Shown: positions 18,033-27,503, numbered from the stretch's first letter. The stretch: 64,000 bases of DNA from Candidatus Methanosphaera massiliense (GCF_028890305.1 NZ_JARBXM010000001.1:1615592-1679591), one strand, 5' to 3'. Made by a program: numbers and translations. The notes: generated by a model not told the origin, from the sequence alone.

Positions 18033-19397
18033 ATGAAATCAATAATAAATCTAGAGGATATGACTGTAAAACAAGGCAGAACTGGAACAATCCACTTTAC
18101 AGTTACAGACGAAAACAATAATAACATAAATGGAAAAACAGTGATAAAATTTAATCAAAAAACATTTCTAACTGGAAAAGTTGTTGATGGTCTGTTTTCA
18201 AAGGAATGTGACTTTTCTGATTTTGGAAATGATTCATATGAAATGACTGTTATATTTGCTGGAAATGATACGTGTAATGCATCTAAAGCTGATGCAATAT
18301 TATATATTGATAAAAGTACTTCCAGATATGGAGACAATGGTAAATTAAACTCTAAGATTATTATCAATGATCTTAATGTTAGACCTGATCGACTTGAAAA
18401 TATGGCATTCAAAGTAAAAGATATGGATAATAATCCCGTATCAGGTAAAGTAACAGTTAAACTAAATGATAAGACATTTATCATGGGACATGTTGTTAAT
18501 GGTCTGTTTTCAGAAAAAATTGATTTCTCAAATTTACGAAATAAGGCATATAATATGACTGTATTATTTGCTGGTAATAAAAAATGTAATCCCTCAAGTA
18601 CAAGTGTAAAATTATTTGTTAAACAAGATAAAAAATTTTTAAGGGCTAATAAAATGGATTCTAAAATTGATTTAAAAGATTTTACTGTAAAAAAAGGTGC
18701 AAAGAAGAGAGTTGAATTTACGGTAACCGATGAAAATGGTGAACCTGTTAGTGGTAAAGTTGTAATGAAAATAAATAAGAAAACTTTCCTACGTGGAAAA
18801 GCTGTTGATGGTGTATTTTCAGAGGAAGCTGATTTTTCTAATTTAAATAATGATTCATACGACGTGACTGTTTTATTTGGTGGAAATATGGATTGTGATC
18901 CTGCTTCTGTTGATGTTAAGTTATACATTGATAAAACTAAGGATATTGAATTAAGTATCCAGGATATTCAAAATGCTAGTTACAGATTATGCAAATGGAT
19001 TGAAATCAATAAAAGATTACCTGGTAAAATAGCTATCAACAAGGAAAAAATTACTATTGGTAGTTTATTAAGTGTTTTAACTAATACTATTAAAAATATT
19101 GGTGATAACAATACAGGCATAGTTGTATCTGGAAGAGCTAAAACTCCTAAGGTTTCAAGTGAGAGTATTACGGAAGTAGAACTTATTCCATTTGATGATT
19201 ATATGGATATTGTTGAAAAAGTTAGTAGTTATATTGCAGAAAATAGAGAAGCTCCTTCAACTATTGAGAGTAGTTATGGTAATATCGGCTTTATGAATTT
19301 AGTCTATACTTCTGCTAAGATAGTTGCTAATAGTTCTTCTACTGGACTTTTATCTTCTGTATATGTAAGACCTTGGAAGAAAATCATAGCTAAATAA
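18033..19397 (+). CDS. Ig-like repeat protein with pseudomurein-binding repeats
   Basis: 454 residues. Three similar repeats of about 95-105 residues (roughly 1-95, 103-198, 208-305), each with the pattern FTVTDENGxPVSGKVxxKxNxKTFxxGxxVDGxFSxxxDFS, end in a D/N-rich YDVTVLFxGNxxCxxS strand: bacterial-Ig-like adhesin units. Residues from about 307 hold two pseudomurein-binding repeats (IQDIQNASYRLCKWIEINKRLPG; a second around YMDIVEKVSSYIAENREAPS). These repeats bind the cell wall of Methanobacteriales. Oddly, there is no signal peptide or membrane anchor at the chosen ATG, which has a GAGGG site. Confidence 0.85.
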   Translation: MKSIINLEDMTVKQGRTGTIHFTVTDENNNNINGKTVIKFNQKTFLTGKVVDGLFSKECDFSDFGNDSYEMTVIFAGNDTCNASKADAILYIDKSTSRYGDNGKLNSKIIINDLNVRPDRLENMAFKVKDMDNNPVSGKVTVKLNDKTFIMGHVVNGLFSEKIDFSNLRNKAYNMTVLFAGNKKCNPSSTSVKLFVKQDKKFLRANKMDSKIDLKDFTVKKGAKKRVEFTVTDENGEPVSGKVVMKINKKTFLRGKAVDGVFSEEADFSNLNNDSYDVTVLFGGNMDCDPASVDVKLYIDKTKDIELSIQDIQNASYRLCKWIEINKRLPGKIAINKEKITIGSLLSVLTNTIKNIGDNNTGIVVSGRAKTPKVSSESITEVELIPFDDYMDIVEKVSSYIAENREAPSTIESSYGNIGFMNLVYTSAKIVANSSSTGLLSSVYVRPWKKIIAK

Positions 19398-19740
19398 TCC
19401 TTTTCTCTTTTTTTTTAATTGTATTTGATTAGTATCCTTATTTTAGAGAATATAATCTTAAAACACGATAAAAATAGTCTTTTTTTGAATAATAATTTTA
19501 TAAATAGTTTACATGAAAAGTAGTGCATTTAATAAAAATAATATGTTATAAAAAAAAATCAAATGTGACTATATAATTTTATTATATAGAAATTATATGT
19601 TCACAATTTAAAATATATTGTTTTGTGGGTACAATTAAATATTTAGTCTTTCTAGGATATAAATAATTTTACTAATATGGTAAATTTTACATTAAAAACA
19701 TTAAAATTAATTTAAAACATGCTTCCACACAGTAATATTA
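19398..19740. other. Convergent gap with one copy of a TGTGGGTACAATTA inverted repeat
   Basis: Between the convergent Ig-like gene and the DRG GTPase gene. T-runs after both genes can end transcription. The notable item is a 43-base element at 19600-19642 that recurs inverted at 21650-21692. No gene seen. Confidence 0.6.
19600..19642 (+). repeat. Dispersed inverted repeat, copy 1
   Basis: Core TGTTTTGTGGGTACAATTA (19619-19637) matches the reverse complement of 21655-21673 at 18 of 19 bases; over 43 bases, 33 match. The pair brackets the DRG and RelE-like genes, each copy lying downstream of one of them. Confidence 0.7.
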
Positions 19741-20835
19741 CTATTTTTTGATAATTATTCTTACTATATCATGATCCATTAACTCATGGTCAAGTCCGAC
19801 TTTTTGTCCAGGGAACTTTACAGAATCTCCCCATACCTTAGCATATTTAAAGTTCTTTACAAAATCCCTATGTAATTTTCTTGCAACATCTTCTACTGTT
19901 GAACCTCTACGGATAATTAATGGTTCTTCCATATCAGCCTTTTTTCCCTGAGGTTTAAGATATAAACGAATTAAATCTAAGTCCACAAATATTCTTTCCT
20001 TTAATTCTTCCATCTTTATACCATCATCTGCTGATACAAACAATGCATTTGGTAATTTTTTTCTTAATTGTGCTAATTGTTCATCAGTAGCTAAATCTAT
20101 TTTGTTAACCACAATTGTCATTGGAATGTATGCTCTGTTTGGTTCTAATGCATCGATGAATCTGTCAATTGTTACATCCTCTCTTAGTACAACATCTGCA
20201 CTATGTATTCCGTATTCACTTAGTATGGAATGTATTGTTTTTTCATCAATATGTGTTTGTTCCACTGTGGATATTATGTTTAATCCACCTCTTTTCTTAG
20301 GAGATACCTTTACATTTGGTTTTTTCTCGTTCGGTCTTACACCAATATTTCTAACTTCTTCAAGTATTACATCCATGTGTTCTGGCTGAAATACATCTAA
20401 AACCATGATTATTAAATCTGCATTACGTGTAGCAGATAGAATTTCTCTACCTTTTCCTTTACCTTTAGATGCTCCTTTAATGATTCCTGGTATATCTAAT
20501 ATTTGTATTTTAGCATCTTCATACCTCATTATTCCCGGAACTATATCCAGTGTTGTGAATTCATATGCTCCTACTTTAGAGTTTGCATTTGTTAAGTAGT
20601 TTAATATGGTTGATTTTCCAACTGATGGAAATCCAAGTAATACTGCTGTTGAATCTCCACTTTTTCTAACAAGGAATCCTTCACCTTTAGTACTTGAACT
20701 GTTACGTTTTTCTATTTTCTCTTTTAATTGTGCTATTTGAGCTTTTAATTTACCTATATGGTGTGATGTTGCCTTGTTTTTCTGAGTATGTTTTATTTCT
20801 TCCTCTATCTCTTTTATTCTATCCTCTGCTGACAT
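19741..20835 (-). CDS. DRG-type Obg-family GTPase
   Basis: Archaeal/eukaryotic developmentally-regulated GTP-binding protein of 364 residues, thought to act with ribosomes. Order: an N-terminal charged helix-turn-helix coiled region (1-45), G domain with G1 [11 protein letters not shown] near 66-76, a TTLDIVPG switch [15 protein letters not shown] (G3), VVNKIDL (G4) and FVSADDG (G5), then a C-terminal TGS domain ([14 protein letters not shown]...[11 protein letters not shown]). Length is normal. GTGAG upstream is a possible ribosome-binding site. Confidence 0.95.
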   Translation of the reverse strand: MSAEDRIKEIEEEIKHTQKNKATSHHIGKLKAQIAQLKEKIEKRNSSSTKGEGFLVRKSGDSTAVLLGFPSVGKSTILNYLTNANSKVGAYEFTTLDIVPGIMRYEDAKIQILDIPGIIKGASKGKGKGREILSATRNADLIIMVLDVFQPEHMDVILEEVRNIGVRPNEKKPNVKVSPKKRGGLNIISTVEQTHIDEKTIHSILSEYGIHSADVVLREDVTIDRFIDALEPNRAYIPMTIVVNKIDLATDEQLAQLRKKLPNALFVSADDGIKMEELKERIFVDLDLIRLYLKPQGKKADMEEPLIIRRGSTVEDVARKLHRDFVKNFKYAKVWGDSVKFPGQKVGLDHELMDHDIVRIIIKK

Positions 20836-21251
20836 ATTCTCACACTATAAGTTTTTTCTTATTCATAGTTTTATTTTCTATGAATTTTTTTTTTGAATTA
20901 ATCTTTTATCAATGCTCATCTAAGATGTATAGTATCTTATCTTAGTGATTATTGTCTTAATAAGTATTTTATTAATTTAAGATAAAAATTAGTATTCATA
21001 AAATTAATATATATTTATATTTGTTTTTATTCTTTATTAATTATTTTATTAACTTCACAAAATATTTATACTTCAATTAATAGACAATTGTATAGGATAA
21101 AGAATTTTTTTTGAATTAAATTTCAATAAATATTTTAAAATATTATAATATTTATAATATTTATATATTTTAGTTAAATTTTTTTAATTTATGAGAAATA
21201 TAACTGTATTTTTTAAACAATATATATTATCATGATAAAGGGGAGAATCAT
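20836..21251. other. Divergent promoter region, DRG GTPase and RelE-like gene
   Basis: About 415 very AT-rich bases that should hold both promoters. I see no antitoxin-like reading frame in front of the RelE-like gene and no RNA gene. Confidence 0.55.
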
Positions 21252-21536
21252 ATGGTATATACTATTACAATGGAAAAGGAATTAGAGGAACAATTAGAGG
21301 ATTTAAAAAAATCTAATTTAAAAGAATATACTATTTTAATTAGAAAAATAGATGAAATGAAAAATTACGCTGATGTATTACAGAATCATAGACGAATATT
21401 TAATACATTTAGTAAACCATTACAGAATTATAAATGGATAGATATTAATGATAAAATATTAATATTCACTACTGATATTGAAAATAAGGAATTACACTTA
21501 TGTGAATATATTCCACGTGAAGAAGTGTTTCAATAA
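21252..21536 (+). CDS. RelE/ParE-superfamily toxin-like protein, orphan
   Basis: A 94-residue protein resembling RelE-like mRNA interferases: an N-terminal strand (MVYTITMEKELEEQL), two charged helices (LKKSNLKEYTILIRKIDEMK), a LSKPL-like stretch (FSKPLQNYKWIDINDKILIFT) and a C-terminal strand pair ending LCEYIPREEVF. AAGGGGAG gives a strong ribosome-binding site. No antitoxin gene precedes or follows it, so it may be a solitary relative rather than an active toxin. Assignment is by fold pattern only. Confidence 0.6.
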   Translation: MVYTITMEKELEEQLEDLKKSNLKEYTILIRKIDEMKNYADVLQNHRRIFNTFSKPLQNYKWIDINDKILIFTTDIENKELHLCEYIPREEVFQ

Positions 21537-21985
21537 ATAACTGTGGAAATATTAATTCTAATTACATTAATACATTTCAAACAATTTTTGTAATAATAAA
21601 GAAAATTTAAGTAAAAATAGGGTAATTATATAAAAGAGTCTTTTTACATATATATAATTGTACCCACAGAACATATAATTAAAACTTGTGATTTCTTATA
21701 ACAAGCATTTCACTTATTATAACCTTTCACAGTTTTGTTTTCTTTTTATTTGATTTACTTTATAAATATACTTTTTTTCATAGATAATTACGCGAAGAAT
21801 ATGAGAAATTATAAATCTTTTTAATAAATTTAAAGTAATAATTAATAAAAATAGCGTATATTTTAATAAGTAGTTTTAAAAAACTATTACTATATTATAA
21901 TTAACAATATTATTTATAATAGAAAAAATTCATATCTCAGAAAAGTAATATCTAAAAAACATTTCTAATTAAAGTGTAAAGGACC
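21537..21985. other. Convergent gap with second copy of the inverted repeat
   Basis: Convergent spacer between the RelE-like gene and mptE. It carries the 21650-21692 element. Otherwise AT-rich with no gene seen. Confidence 0.55.
21650..21692 (-). repeat. Dispersed inverted repeat, copy 2
   Basis: On the plus strand reads TAATTGTACCCACAGAACA at 21655-21673, the reverse complement of the 19619-19637 core with one mismatch. It lies about 115 bases after the RelE-like stop, as copy 1 lies about 100 bases after the DRG stop. Confidence 0.7.
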
Positions 21986-22711
21986 TCACTTATAATTTAA
22001 TATATTAATTATTATAAGTTGAGGATTATTTTTTTTTAAATTTTCAATTAATTTTTCAGCATATGCTAACTTTTTTTTCTTAATATCATCAGCATGAACT
22101 AGCATATTATTTATTTCAGGTCTTGAATATTTTGTTATAATTTCACCAAAATCCATTCCTGCAAGAATTATTTTATTCATATTAAGACCATATGTTGCTA
22201 TATGTACTGCCCTATCACCATCAGTAAAACCACCATAATTTTCAAGTAAATCATGTGCCTCTGACTGTGATGTAGGAATTATATTTTTTAGCAGTGGTAC
22301 ATATTGGTTTATTTTCTCAATATTATCACCATGCGCATGCACATATAATATTGATCCCTTTTGGTTTGCTTCTACTATACTATCAATACTTCCATCAAGA
22401 TCTGTTACAATTATTGTTGGAATAATATCTTCCTCAAGGAGTGCAGTAGTTGCACCATCAGCAGCAATTAAACAATAGTCTTTGATATTAACCTTATTTT
22501 TAATAAGAGCTATATGTTTTTTTATTGAAGGTCCTGCTCCAAAAACAATACATTGATTAGGTAGATGTAGATTACCTATATTAAATTTACCTTTTTTTCT
22601 AATTTTATCATTAAGTAGTCCAGCTGATTTCTCATCTGAAGATTTATCAAAACCAAAATCATCACAAATAATAGGATACCATTCATCCCAATCATTATAT
22701 ACTCTTGTCAT
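21986..22711 (-). CDS. mptE: 6-hydroxymethyl-7,8-dihydropterin pyrophosphokinase MptE
   Basis: Makes the pyrophosphate ester of 6-hydroxymethyl-dihydropterin for tetrahydromethanopterin. The 241-residue protein belongs to the archaeal DUF115-type kinases: DWDEWYPIICDDFGFD at the start, the CIVFGAGPSI glycine loop, LIAADGATTALLE, TIIVTDLDG with acidic metal ligands, HAHGDN and FTDGDRAVHIA. Length and motif order fit. GTGAT just upstream may serve for initiation. Confidence 0.92.
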   Translation of the reverse strand: MTRVYNDWDEWYPIICDDFGFDKSSDEKSAGLLNDKIRKKGKFNIGNLHLPNQCIVFGAGPSIKKHIALIKNKVNIKDYCLIAADGATTALLEEDIIPTIIVTDLDGSIDSIVEANQKGSILYVHAHGDNIEKINQYVPLLKNIIPTSQSEAHDLLENYGGFTDGDRAVHIATYGLNMNKIILAGMDFGEIITKYSRPEINNMLVHADDIKKKKLAYAEKLIENLKKNNPQLIIINILNYK

Positions 22712-22922
22712 AAAATCACAACAAATAAATTAGTTATACTTATAATTTTTATAAAAAGTAATTAATTAAGTTTATAACTACTAAATTCTCCTATACTACA
22801 TATTAAAAAGAATGACGTACATAAATATAAATATAATAAGGTTAGATAATTTTCAAGAATTTTATAAATACTATTTTATTATATATTCAAGACGACTTTT
22901 TAGACAATCTTATTATAAATTA

Positions 22923-22936
22923 AATAAACGTTTATT
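22923..22936. promoter_or_regulatory. Perfect 14-bp palindrome before the class V aminotransferase
   Basis: AATAAACGTTTATT is self-complementary and ends 30 bases before the start codon of the downstream gene, near where transcription should begin. A repressor site is plausible; no regulator is known for it here. Confidence 0.4.
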
Positions 22937-22966
22937 AAAAAATAATTTTTTGGAGGAATATTCCCA

Positions 22967-24115
22967 ATGGATGATACTTTATTAATGATTCCAGGACCAA
23001 CAACTGTTCCTAAAAGAGTACTAGAAGCAATGTCAAGGCCAATAGTAAACCACAGAGGACCAGTTTATGGAGAAATTTTAGAAGAAACAACAGCAATGAT
23101 GTCTGAAGTATTCAAAACAGATAACGAATCCTATTTAATCACAGGATCCGGAACTTCAGCAATGGAAGCTTCTATCGCTAACATCATAGAAAAAGGCGAT
23201 AAAGTAATAAATGTTGTTAGTGGTAAATTCGGTGAAAGATTACAACAACTCACAGAGGTATTCGGTGGAGAATCAATACCTATAGAGGTACCTTGGGGTC
23301 AAGCAGTAGATCCAGCAGAGATAAAAAGAGTAATGGAAGAAAATGATGATGCAAAAGCATTAACCTTAATACACAATGAAAGTTCAACTGCTGTAGTAAA
23401 TCCTATTAAAGAAGTAGGAAAAATAATGAAAGATTATGACACATTATTTGTAGTTGATACAGTATCTTCATTAGGTGGAGATTATGTAGATGTAGATAAA
23501 TATGGATTAGATATTTGTCTTACTGGTGCACAAAAATGTATAGCAGCACCACCAGGCATGGCAGCAATAACATTAAATGATGATGCATGGAAAGTAATTG
23601 ATAGTGTAGATTCAAGTACATATTACTTAGATTTAAAAGCTATGAGAAAAAGCGGAAATAAATCTCCTGCACAAACACCATACACACCTAGTGTATCATT
23701 AACATATGCTATGCGTGAAGCATTAACAATGGTTCTTGAAGAAGGATTAGAAAACCGTATACAACGTCATCATACTGGTGCAATAGCTGTTCGTTCAGCA
23801 GCAGAAGCATTAGGTTTAAAATTATTTGCACGTGAAGGCGACCGTTCTAACACTTTAACTGCTATGTACTTACCTGAAGGAGTAACTGATGACCAACTTC
23901 GTGGAACTATGAGAAACAAATATAACATAGAGTTAGCTGGTGGACAAGATCACTTAAAAGGTAAAATTTTCAGAATAGGTAACATGGGTATTACTGGTTT
24001 ACCAGAAATTGCAGCAACCATTACTTGTCTAGAAATGACCTTGAAAGAATTAGGAATCGAGTTTGAAAGCGGAGCTGGAGTAGCAGCTGTAGAAGATGCT
24101 TTCCTTAAAAACTAA
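22967..24115 (+). CDS. Class V aminotransferase (alanine-glyoxylate/serine-pyruvate type)
   Basis: PLP enzyme of 382 residues. Marks: LMIPGPTTVPKRVLEAM at the start, NHRGPVYGEI, LITGSGTSAMEASIAN, VVDTVSSLGG with the PLP-pyridine aspartate, TGAQKCIAAPPG with Schiff-base Lys190, and FRIGNMG near the end. Relatives serve as alanine-glyoxylate, serine-pyruvate or aspartate aminotransferases; the substrate is not decided by sequence. TTGGAGG precedes the ATG. A hairpin plus T-run terminator follows at 24129-24158. Confidence 0.9.
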   Translation: MDDTLLMIPGPTTVPKRVLEAMSRPIVNHRGPVYGEILEETTAMMSEVFKTDNESYLITGSGTSAMEASIANIIEKGDKVINVVSGKFGERLQQLTEVFGGESIPIEVPWGQAVDPAEIKRVMEENDDAKALTLIHNESSTAVVNPIKEVGKIMKDYDTLFVVDTVSSLGGDYVDVDKYGLDICLTGAQKCIAAPPGMAAITLNDDAWKVIDSVDSSTYYLDLKAMRKSGNKSPAQTPYTPSVSLTYAMREALTMVLEEGLENRIQRHHTGAIAVRSAAEALGLKLFAREGDRSNTLTAMYLPEGVTDDQLRGTMRNKYNIELAGGQDHLKGKIFRIGNMGITGLPEIAATITCLEMTLKELGIEFESGAGVAAVEDAFLKN

Positions 24116-24128
24116 TATTTTTTTCTTC

Positions 24129-24158
24129 GAGAGTTTTTATTTCTCTCAACTTTTTTTT
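24129..24158 (+). terminator. Hairpin plus T-run after the aminotransferase gene
   Basis: GAGAG (24129-24133) pairs with CTCTC (24143-24147), and an eight-T run follows at 24151-24158. In archaea the T-run itself is the main termination signal; the hairpin may stabilise the transcript end. Confidence 0.6.
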
Positions 24159-24344
24159 GTTAAATTATAATTAATAATTATTTAATTTTACTTTGATAAA
24201 CTTCATTAATTTTCTGGTTATTAGAAAATTTATATTATATCTTATTATTATTTTAAAAGTTACAATTATTTCTGATTTTTTTTAGTATTGTTCATATTTT
24301 TTATTGTATTTTTATCGATTTTTGTTAGTGGGAAAAACATAACC

Positions 24345-24352
24345 TTTATATA
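24345..24352 (+). promoter_or_regulatory. TATA box of amt-glnK
   Basis: TTTATATA lies 26 bases before the operator at 24378, the spacing expected between an archaeal TATA box and the start of transcription. The bases just upstream (CATAACC) are the BRE position. Confidence 0.6.
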
Positions 24353-24377
24353 CTATGTAAGTTAAACTATTAGTAAC

Positions 24378-24391
24378 GGAAATGTATTTCC
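24378..24391. promoter_or_regulatory. NrpR-type nitrogen operator GGAA-N6-TTCC
   Basis: GGAAATGTATTTCC is a perfect match to the GGAA-N6-TTCC operator described for the methanogen nitrogen repressor NrpR. It sits where transcription of amt-glnK should start, so bound repressor would block initiation until 2-oxoglutarate signals nitrogen shortage. Sequence match is direct; binding is inference. Confidence 0.75.
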
Positions 24392-24524
24392 TACTTCCGA
24401 TTGAATTAAAAAAAATGAAATCACTATATGAAAAAACAATTAAGAAGAAATATAGAAACGAAATAGAAAGCATGACCGTATATTATTAAATTAAATAAAT
24501 TTACATTAAATGGAGGATTTTACA

Positions 24525-25748
24525 GTGGTAGCAGAATCGTTACTAAATACAGGTGACACTGCCTGGATTCTAATGTCAACGGCATTAGTTATGATTATGA
24601 CCTTACCGGGTCTAGCACTATTTTATGGAGGTATGAGCAAAAAGAAAAATGTTCTTAACACAATGTTCTTATCTCTAGTAGGATATGCAGTTGCATGTCT
24701 AATCTGGGTAATATATGGTTATCAATTTACATTTGGAGCAACAATTGGTGGATTCATAGGAGCACCAACGAACTTTTTCCTATCTGGAATCTCATTAGAA
24801 ATGATTCATCCAGATTCAACAATACCTGAATTATTATATGTTGTATTCCAAGCAACATTCGCAGCAATTACAGTTGCATTAATTTCAGGTGCAGTAGTAG
24901 GTAGAATGAAAGCAAAAGCATGGATTGTTTTTGTAGCATTATGGGTAACACTAGTATACGTCCCAATTGCCCACTGGGTATGGGGTGGAGGTTGGTTATA
25001 CCAACTAGGAGCTTTAGACTTCGCAGGAGGTGCAGTAGTACACCTTAACTCAGGTATATCAGCACTCGCATTAATATTAGTACTTGGACCAAGAAAAGAC
25101 AGACGTCTATTACCTCACCATCTCGGTTATTCCGTAATAGGTGCAGCACTATTATGGTTTGGATGGTTTGGATTCAACGCTGGATCAGCTCTCGGAGCAA
25201 ACGGATTAGCAGCAAACGCATTCATTACAACAAACACTGCAACAGCTACAGCAATGATTGTATGGATCCTAGTAGATATCTGGAAAACTGGAAAACCAAC
25301 AATACTCGGTGCAATAACTGGTGCAGTAGCAGGATTAGTAGCAATCACACCTGCAGCAGGTTTCGTAGATGTACCAGCTTCAATCGTAATAGGAGCTACA
25401 ACAGTATTTGTATCATACTTCGCAATATCATACTTAAAACCAAAACTCGGTTACGACGATGCATTAGACGCATTCGGTGTACACGGTATGTCCGGTACAT
25501 GGGGAGCAATCTTAACTGGTGTATTCGCAGCACCAGCTATTAACGGAGCAACAGGATTATTATACGGTAACCCTAGTCAATTAGGTATACAAATAATAAG
25601 TATTGTTGCAGTAGCAGTATATGCATTTATAGTAACATACATAATTGCTCAAGTACTCGATAAAACCATGGGTATAAGAGTAGATGAACAAACTGAAATC
25701 GAAGGTTTAGATGCAAACGAACACGAAGAATTAGGTTACAGAATATAA
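24525..25748 (+). CDS. amt: Ammonium transporter Amt
   Basis: Trimeric membrane channel for ammonium; about 11 hydrophobic helices. Visible marks: [10 protein letters not shown], the pore region HWVWGGGWL with one conserved histidine, [26 protein letters not shown] and [14 protein letters not shown] with the second pore histidine. The longest frame starts at ATG 24510, but GGAGG (24512-24516) overlaps that codon; the in-frame GTG 24525 is correctly spaced and gives [14 protein letters not shown] (407 residues). glnK follows after 13 bases. Confidence 0.95.
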   Translation: MVAESLLNTGDTAWILMSTALVMIMTLPGLALFYGGMSKKKNVLNTMFLSLVGYAVACLIWVIYGYQFTFGATIGGFIGAPTNFFLSGISLEMIHPDSTIPELLYVVFQATFAAITVALISGAVVGRMKAKAWIVFVALWVTLVYVPIAHWVWGGGWLYQLGALDFAGGAVVHLNSGISALALILVLGPRKDRRLLPHHLGYSVIGAALLWFGWFGFNAGSALGANGLAANAFITTNTATATAMIVWILVDIWKTGKPTILGAITGAVAGLVAITPAAGFVDVPASIVIGATTVFVSYFAISYLKPKLGYDDALDAFGVHGMSGTWGAILTGVFAAPAINGATGLLYGNPSQLGIQIISIVAVAVYAFIVTYIIAQVLDKTMGIRVDEQTEIEGLDANEHEELGYRI

Positions 25749-25761
25749 GGATTGTGATAGA

Positions 25762-26100
25762 ATGAAAGAAATTACCGCAATTATTAGAAGTGAACGATTA
25801 GATGCAGTAAAAACTGCATTAGAAAAAGTAGGTTGTAAAGGTATCACAATCACAGAAGTAAAAGGTAGAGGTGAACAACTAGGTATTGAAGAAAATTACA
25901 GAGGTACCAGTTACAGAATAGATCTCTTACCTAAAGTAAAAGTCACATCAGTCGTATCTGATGATGCAGTAGAAACAGTAGCAAATGCAATCACCGAAGC
26001 AGCTAGAACAGGAAACATCGGTGATGGTAAAATATTTGTTAAAAACGTGGAAAATGTAATCAGAATAAGAACTGGAGAAAGGGGGGACGATGCAGTGTAA
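25762..26100 (+). CDS. glnK: P-II nitrogen regulator GlnK (amt-linked)
   Basis: Trimeric signal protein of 112 residues that binds ATP/ADP and 2-oxoglutarate and plugs Amt when ammonium is plentiful. The T-loop is complete, with Gln39 and Tyr51 (RGRGEQLGI; YRGTSYRIDLLPK), and the B- and C-loop regions GNIGDGKIFV and IRIRTGERG are present. Linkage to amt behind the NrpR-type operator fits ammonium control. Confidence 0.96.
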   Translation: MKEITAIIRSERLDAVKTALEKVGCKGITITEVKGRGEQLGIEENYRGTSYRIDLLPKVKVTSVVSDDAVETVANAITEAARTGNIGDGKIFVKNVENVIRIRTGERGDDAV

Positions 26101-26110
26101 GCCCCCTTTC
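26077..26110 (+). terminator. G/C-rich hairpin over the glnK stop codon
   Basis: GAAAGGGGG (from 26077) pairs with CCCCCTTTC (26102-26110), a 9-bp stem spanning the last codons and stop of glnK, followed by TTTATT. It is one of the few G-rich stretches in the window, so likely selected: a transcript end or stabilising structure. Confidence 0.55.
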
Positions 26111-26623
26111 TTTATTCCATCATACATAAAAGTATAATGAGAATTAATAATTTATTTAACTAATAGGAAAATCCTCGTGGAAGAGTTTTTAAACTCTTCC
26201 TCTCCTTTATCCAATATAAGAATTAATATAAATAAAAGAAGGAATCTCCTCATAATCCTTTTTTTTAAACCAATATAAATCCCAATTTTTTCCTAATAGA
26301 TGAATAATATCTCAATAAAGAAATTATCCCCCCGTTTTTATCTTATTCTTTTTTATTTTTTATGATATAGACTATTCAATTCATTAATTAGAACAATAGC
26401 AATACTATGTTTATTTTAACAGTATGTCTAATAATTCTTAAAGTTAATTAGTGTACAATTATTTTAATTAACGATTATTTAAAAATTAGTATAATTAAAT
26501 TATAAGTTAATCTAGGATTTTTAAAGAAATTAGTATAATTAGTACCAGAAAATTAGTTTATCAAATAAATAGAAAATACTAATAAAAAAAAGAAAAAATA
26601 AATTTAATGAAAGTTATATCAAC
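26101..26623. other. Convergent gap, glnK to fno
   Basis: About 520 bases without a gene. It has the end of the glnK hairpin, a second strong hairpin at 26179-26200, a T-run near 26263-26270 and otherwise AT-rich sequence. Confidence 0.6.
26179..26200 (+). terminator. 10-bp hairpin downstream of glnK
   Basis: GGAAGAGTTT pairs exactly with AAACTCTTCC around a two-base centre, followed by a pyrimidine-rich stretch. It could be a back-up terminator or part of a small RNA; nothing further supports an RNA gene. Confidence 0.4.
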
Positions 26624-27304
26624 TTATTTTTTAGGAATACCTGTTATTCTTATTCCACCAAATTGTGATTTATATTTTATGTTTAAACCTATTAATAATG
26701 GTGTGATCTTCTCAATCATTCTAGCTTTTTCTAGTTTACCACAATCTATACAGTCGATTCCAGGTATTTTTTCAATTATTTCTTTTACAACTTGTTTAGC
26801 TTCATTATCATTACCAGCTAATAGACAATCACAGTCAATTGGTTCTGGTATATTAGCTAATAAGGAATTACTTACATTGTTAAATGCAGCTACAACTTTA
26901 ACATCTGTCTTTTTAAGTATTTTAGCTGTTCTTTCTGCAGCTGATCCTTCCATTAAATCTATAAATCTTGCTGGTGATCCACCAATAGCTGTTTCTAATG
27001 GTACTGTTGCATCTACTAATATTTTATCTCCAACATAATCTTTTATTGATTGTAAGGTTGGTTTTTGTGCTGCCAATGGTACTGTTAATATTAGTAAATC
27101 TCCAGCTTGTGCGGCATCTTCATTAGACATTCCTTCCATTTTAATGTCATCATAATCTTTTAATAATTCTAGAGATTCTTCTACTTTAGTAAGAGCTTTT
27201 TCTTCTTTTCTTGATCCTATAATTATATCTTCACCAGCAATTGCAAGTCTTTTTCCAATATTTAATCCTTGTGAACCGGTTCCACCAATTATTGCTATTC
27301 TCAT
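26624..27304 (-). CDS. fno: F420H2:NADP oxidoreductase
   Basis: Moves hydride between reduced coenzyme F420 and NADP+, supplying NADPH for biosynthesis. The 226-residue product has the N-terminal dinucleotide loop IIGGTGSQGLNIGKRLA, the NADP phosphate-binding IIGSRKEEKA, LTVPLAAQKPTL, and the C-terminal VVAAFNNVSNSLLA and GLNIKYKSQFGGIRITGIP. Length fits the family. It lies between the two glnK genes. Confidence 0.95.
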   Translation of the reverse strand: MRIAIIGGTGSQGLNIGKRLAIAGEDIIIGSRKEEKALTKVEESLELLKDYDDIKMEGMSNEDAAQAGDLLILTVPLAAQKPTLQSIKDYVGDKILVDATVPLETAIGGSPARFIDLMEGSAAERTAKILKKTDVKVVAAFNNVSNSLLANIPEPIDCDCLLAGNDNEAKQVVKEIIEKIPGIDCIDCGKLEKARMIEKITPLLIGLNIKYKSQFGGIRITGIPKK

Positions 27305-27503
27305 ATTAAAAACCTCTTGGTATTTTTACTTGAATAATTTTCATATTACGTTTTTTTTTCTTTGGAAGTGAGACTAATTACAATCATAATTTATAATGAT
27401 TAATAATTACTATTAATTCTATGTATAATAATATATAAAATTATGTAAAATAAATAATAAAAAAAACTAGAAAAATAACTAAAAATAAAAAAAAGAAAAG
27501 GAA

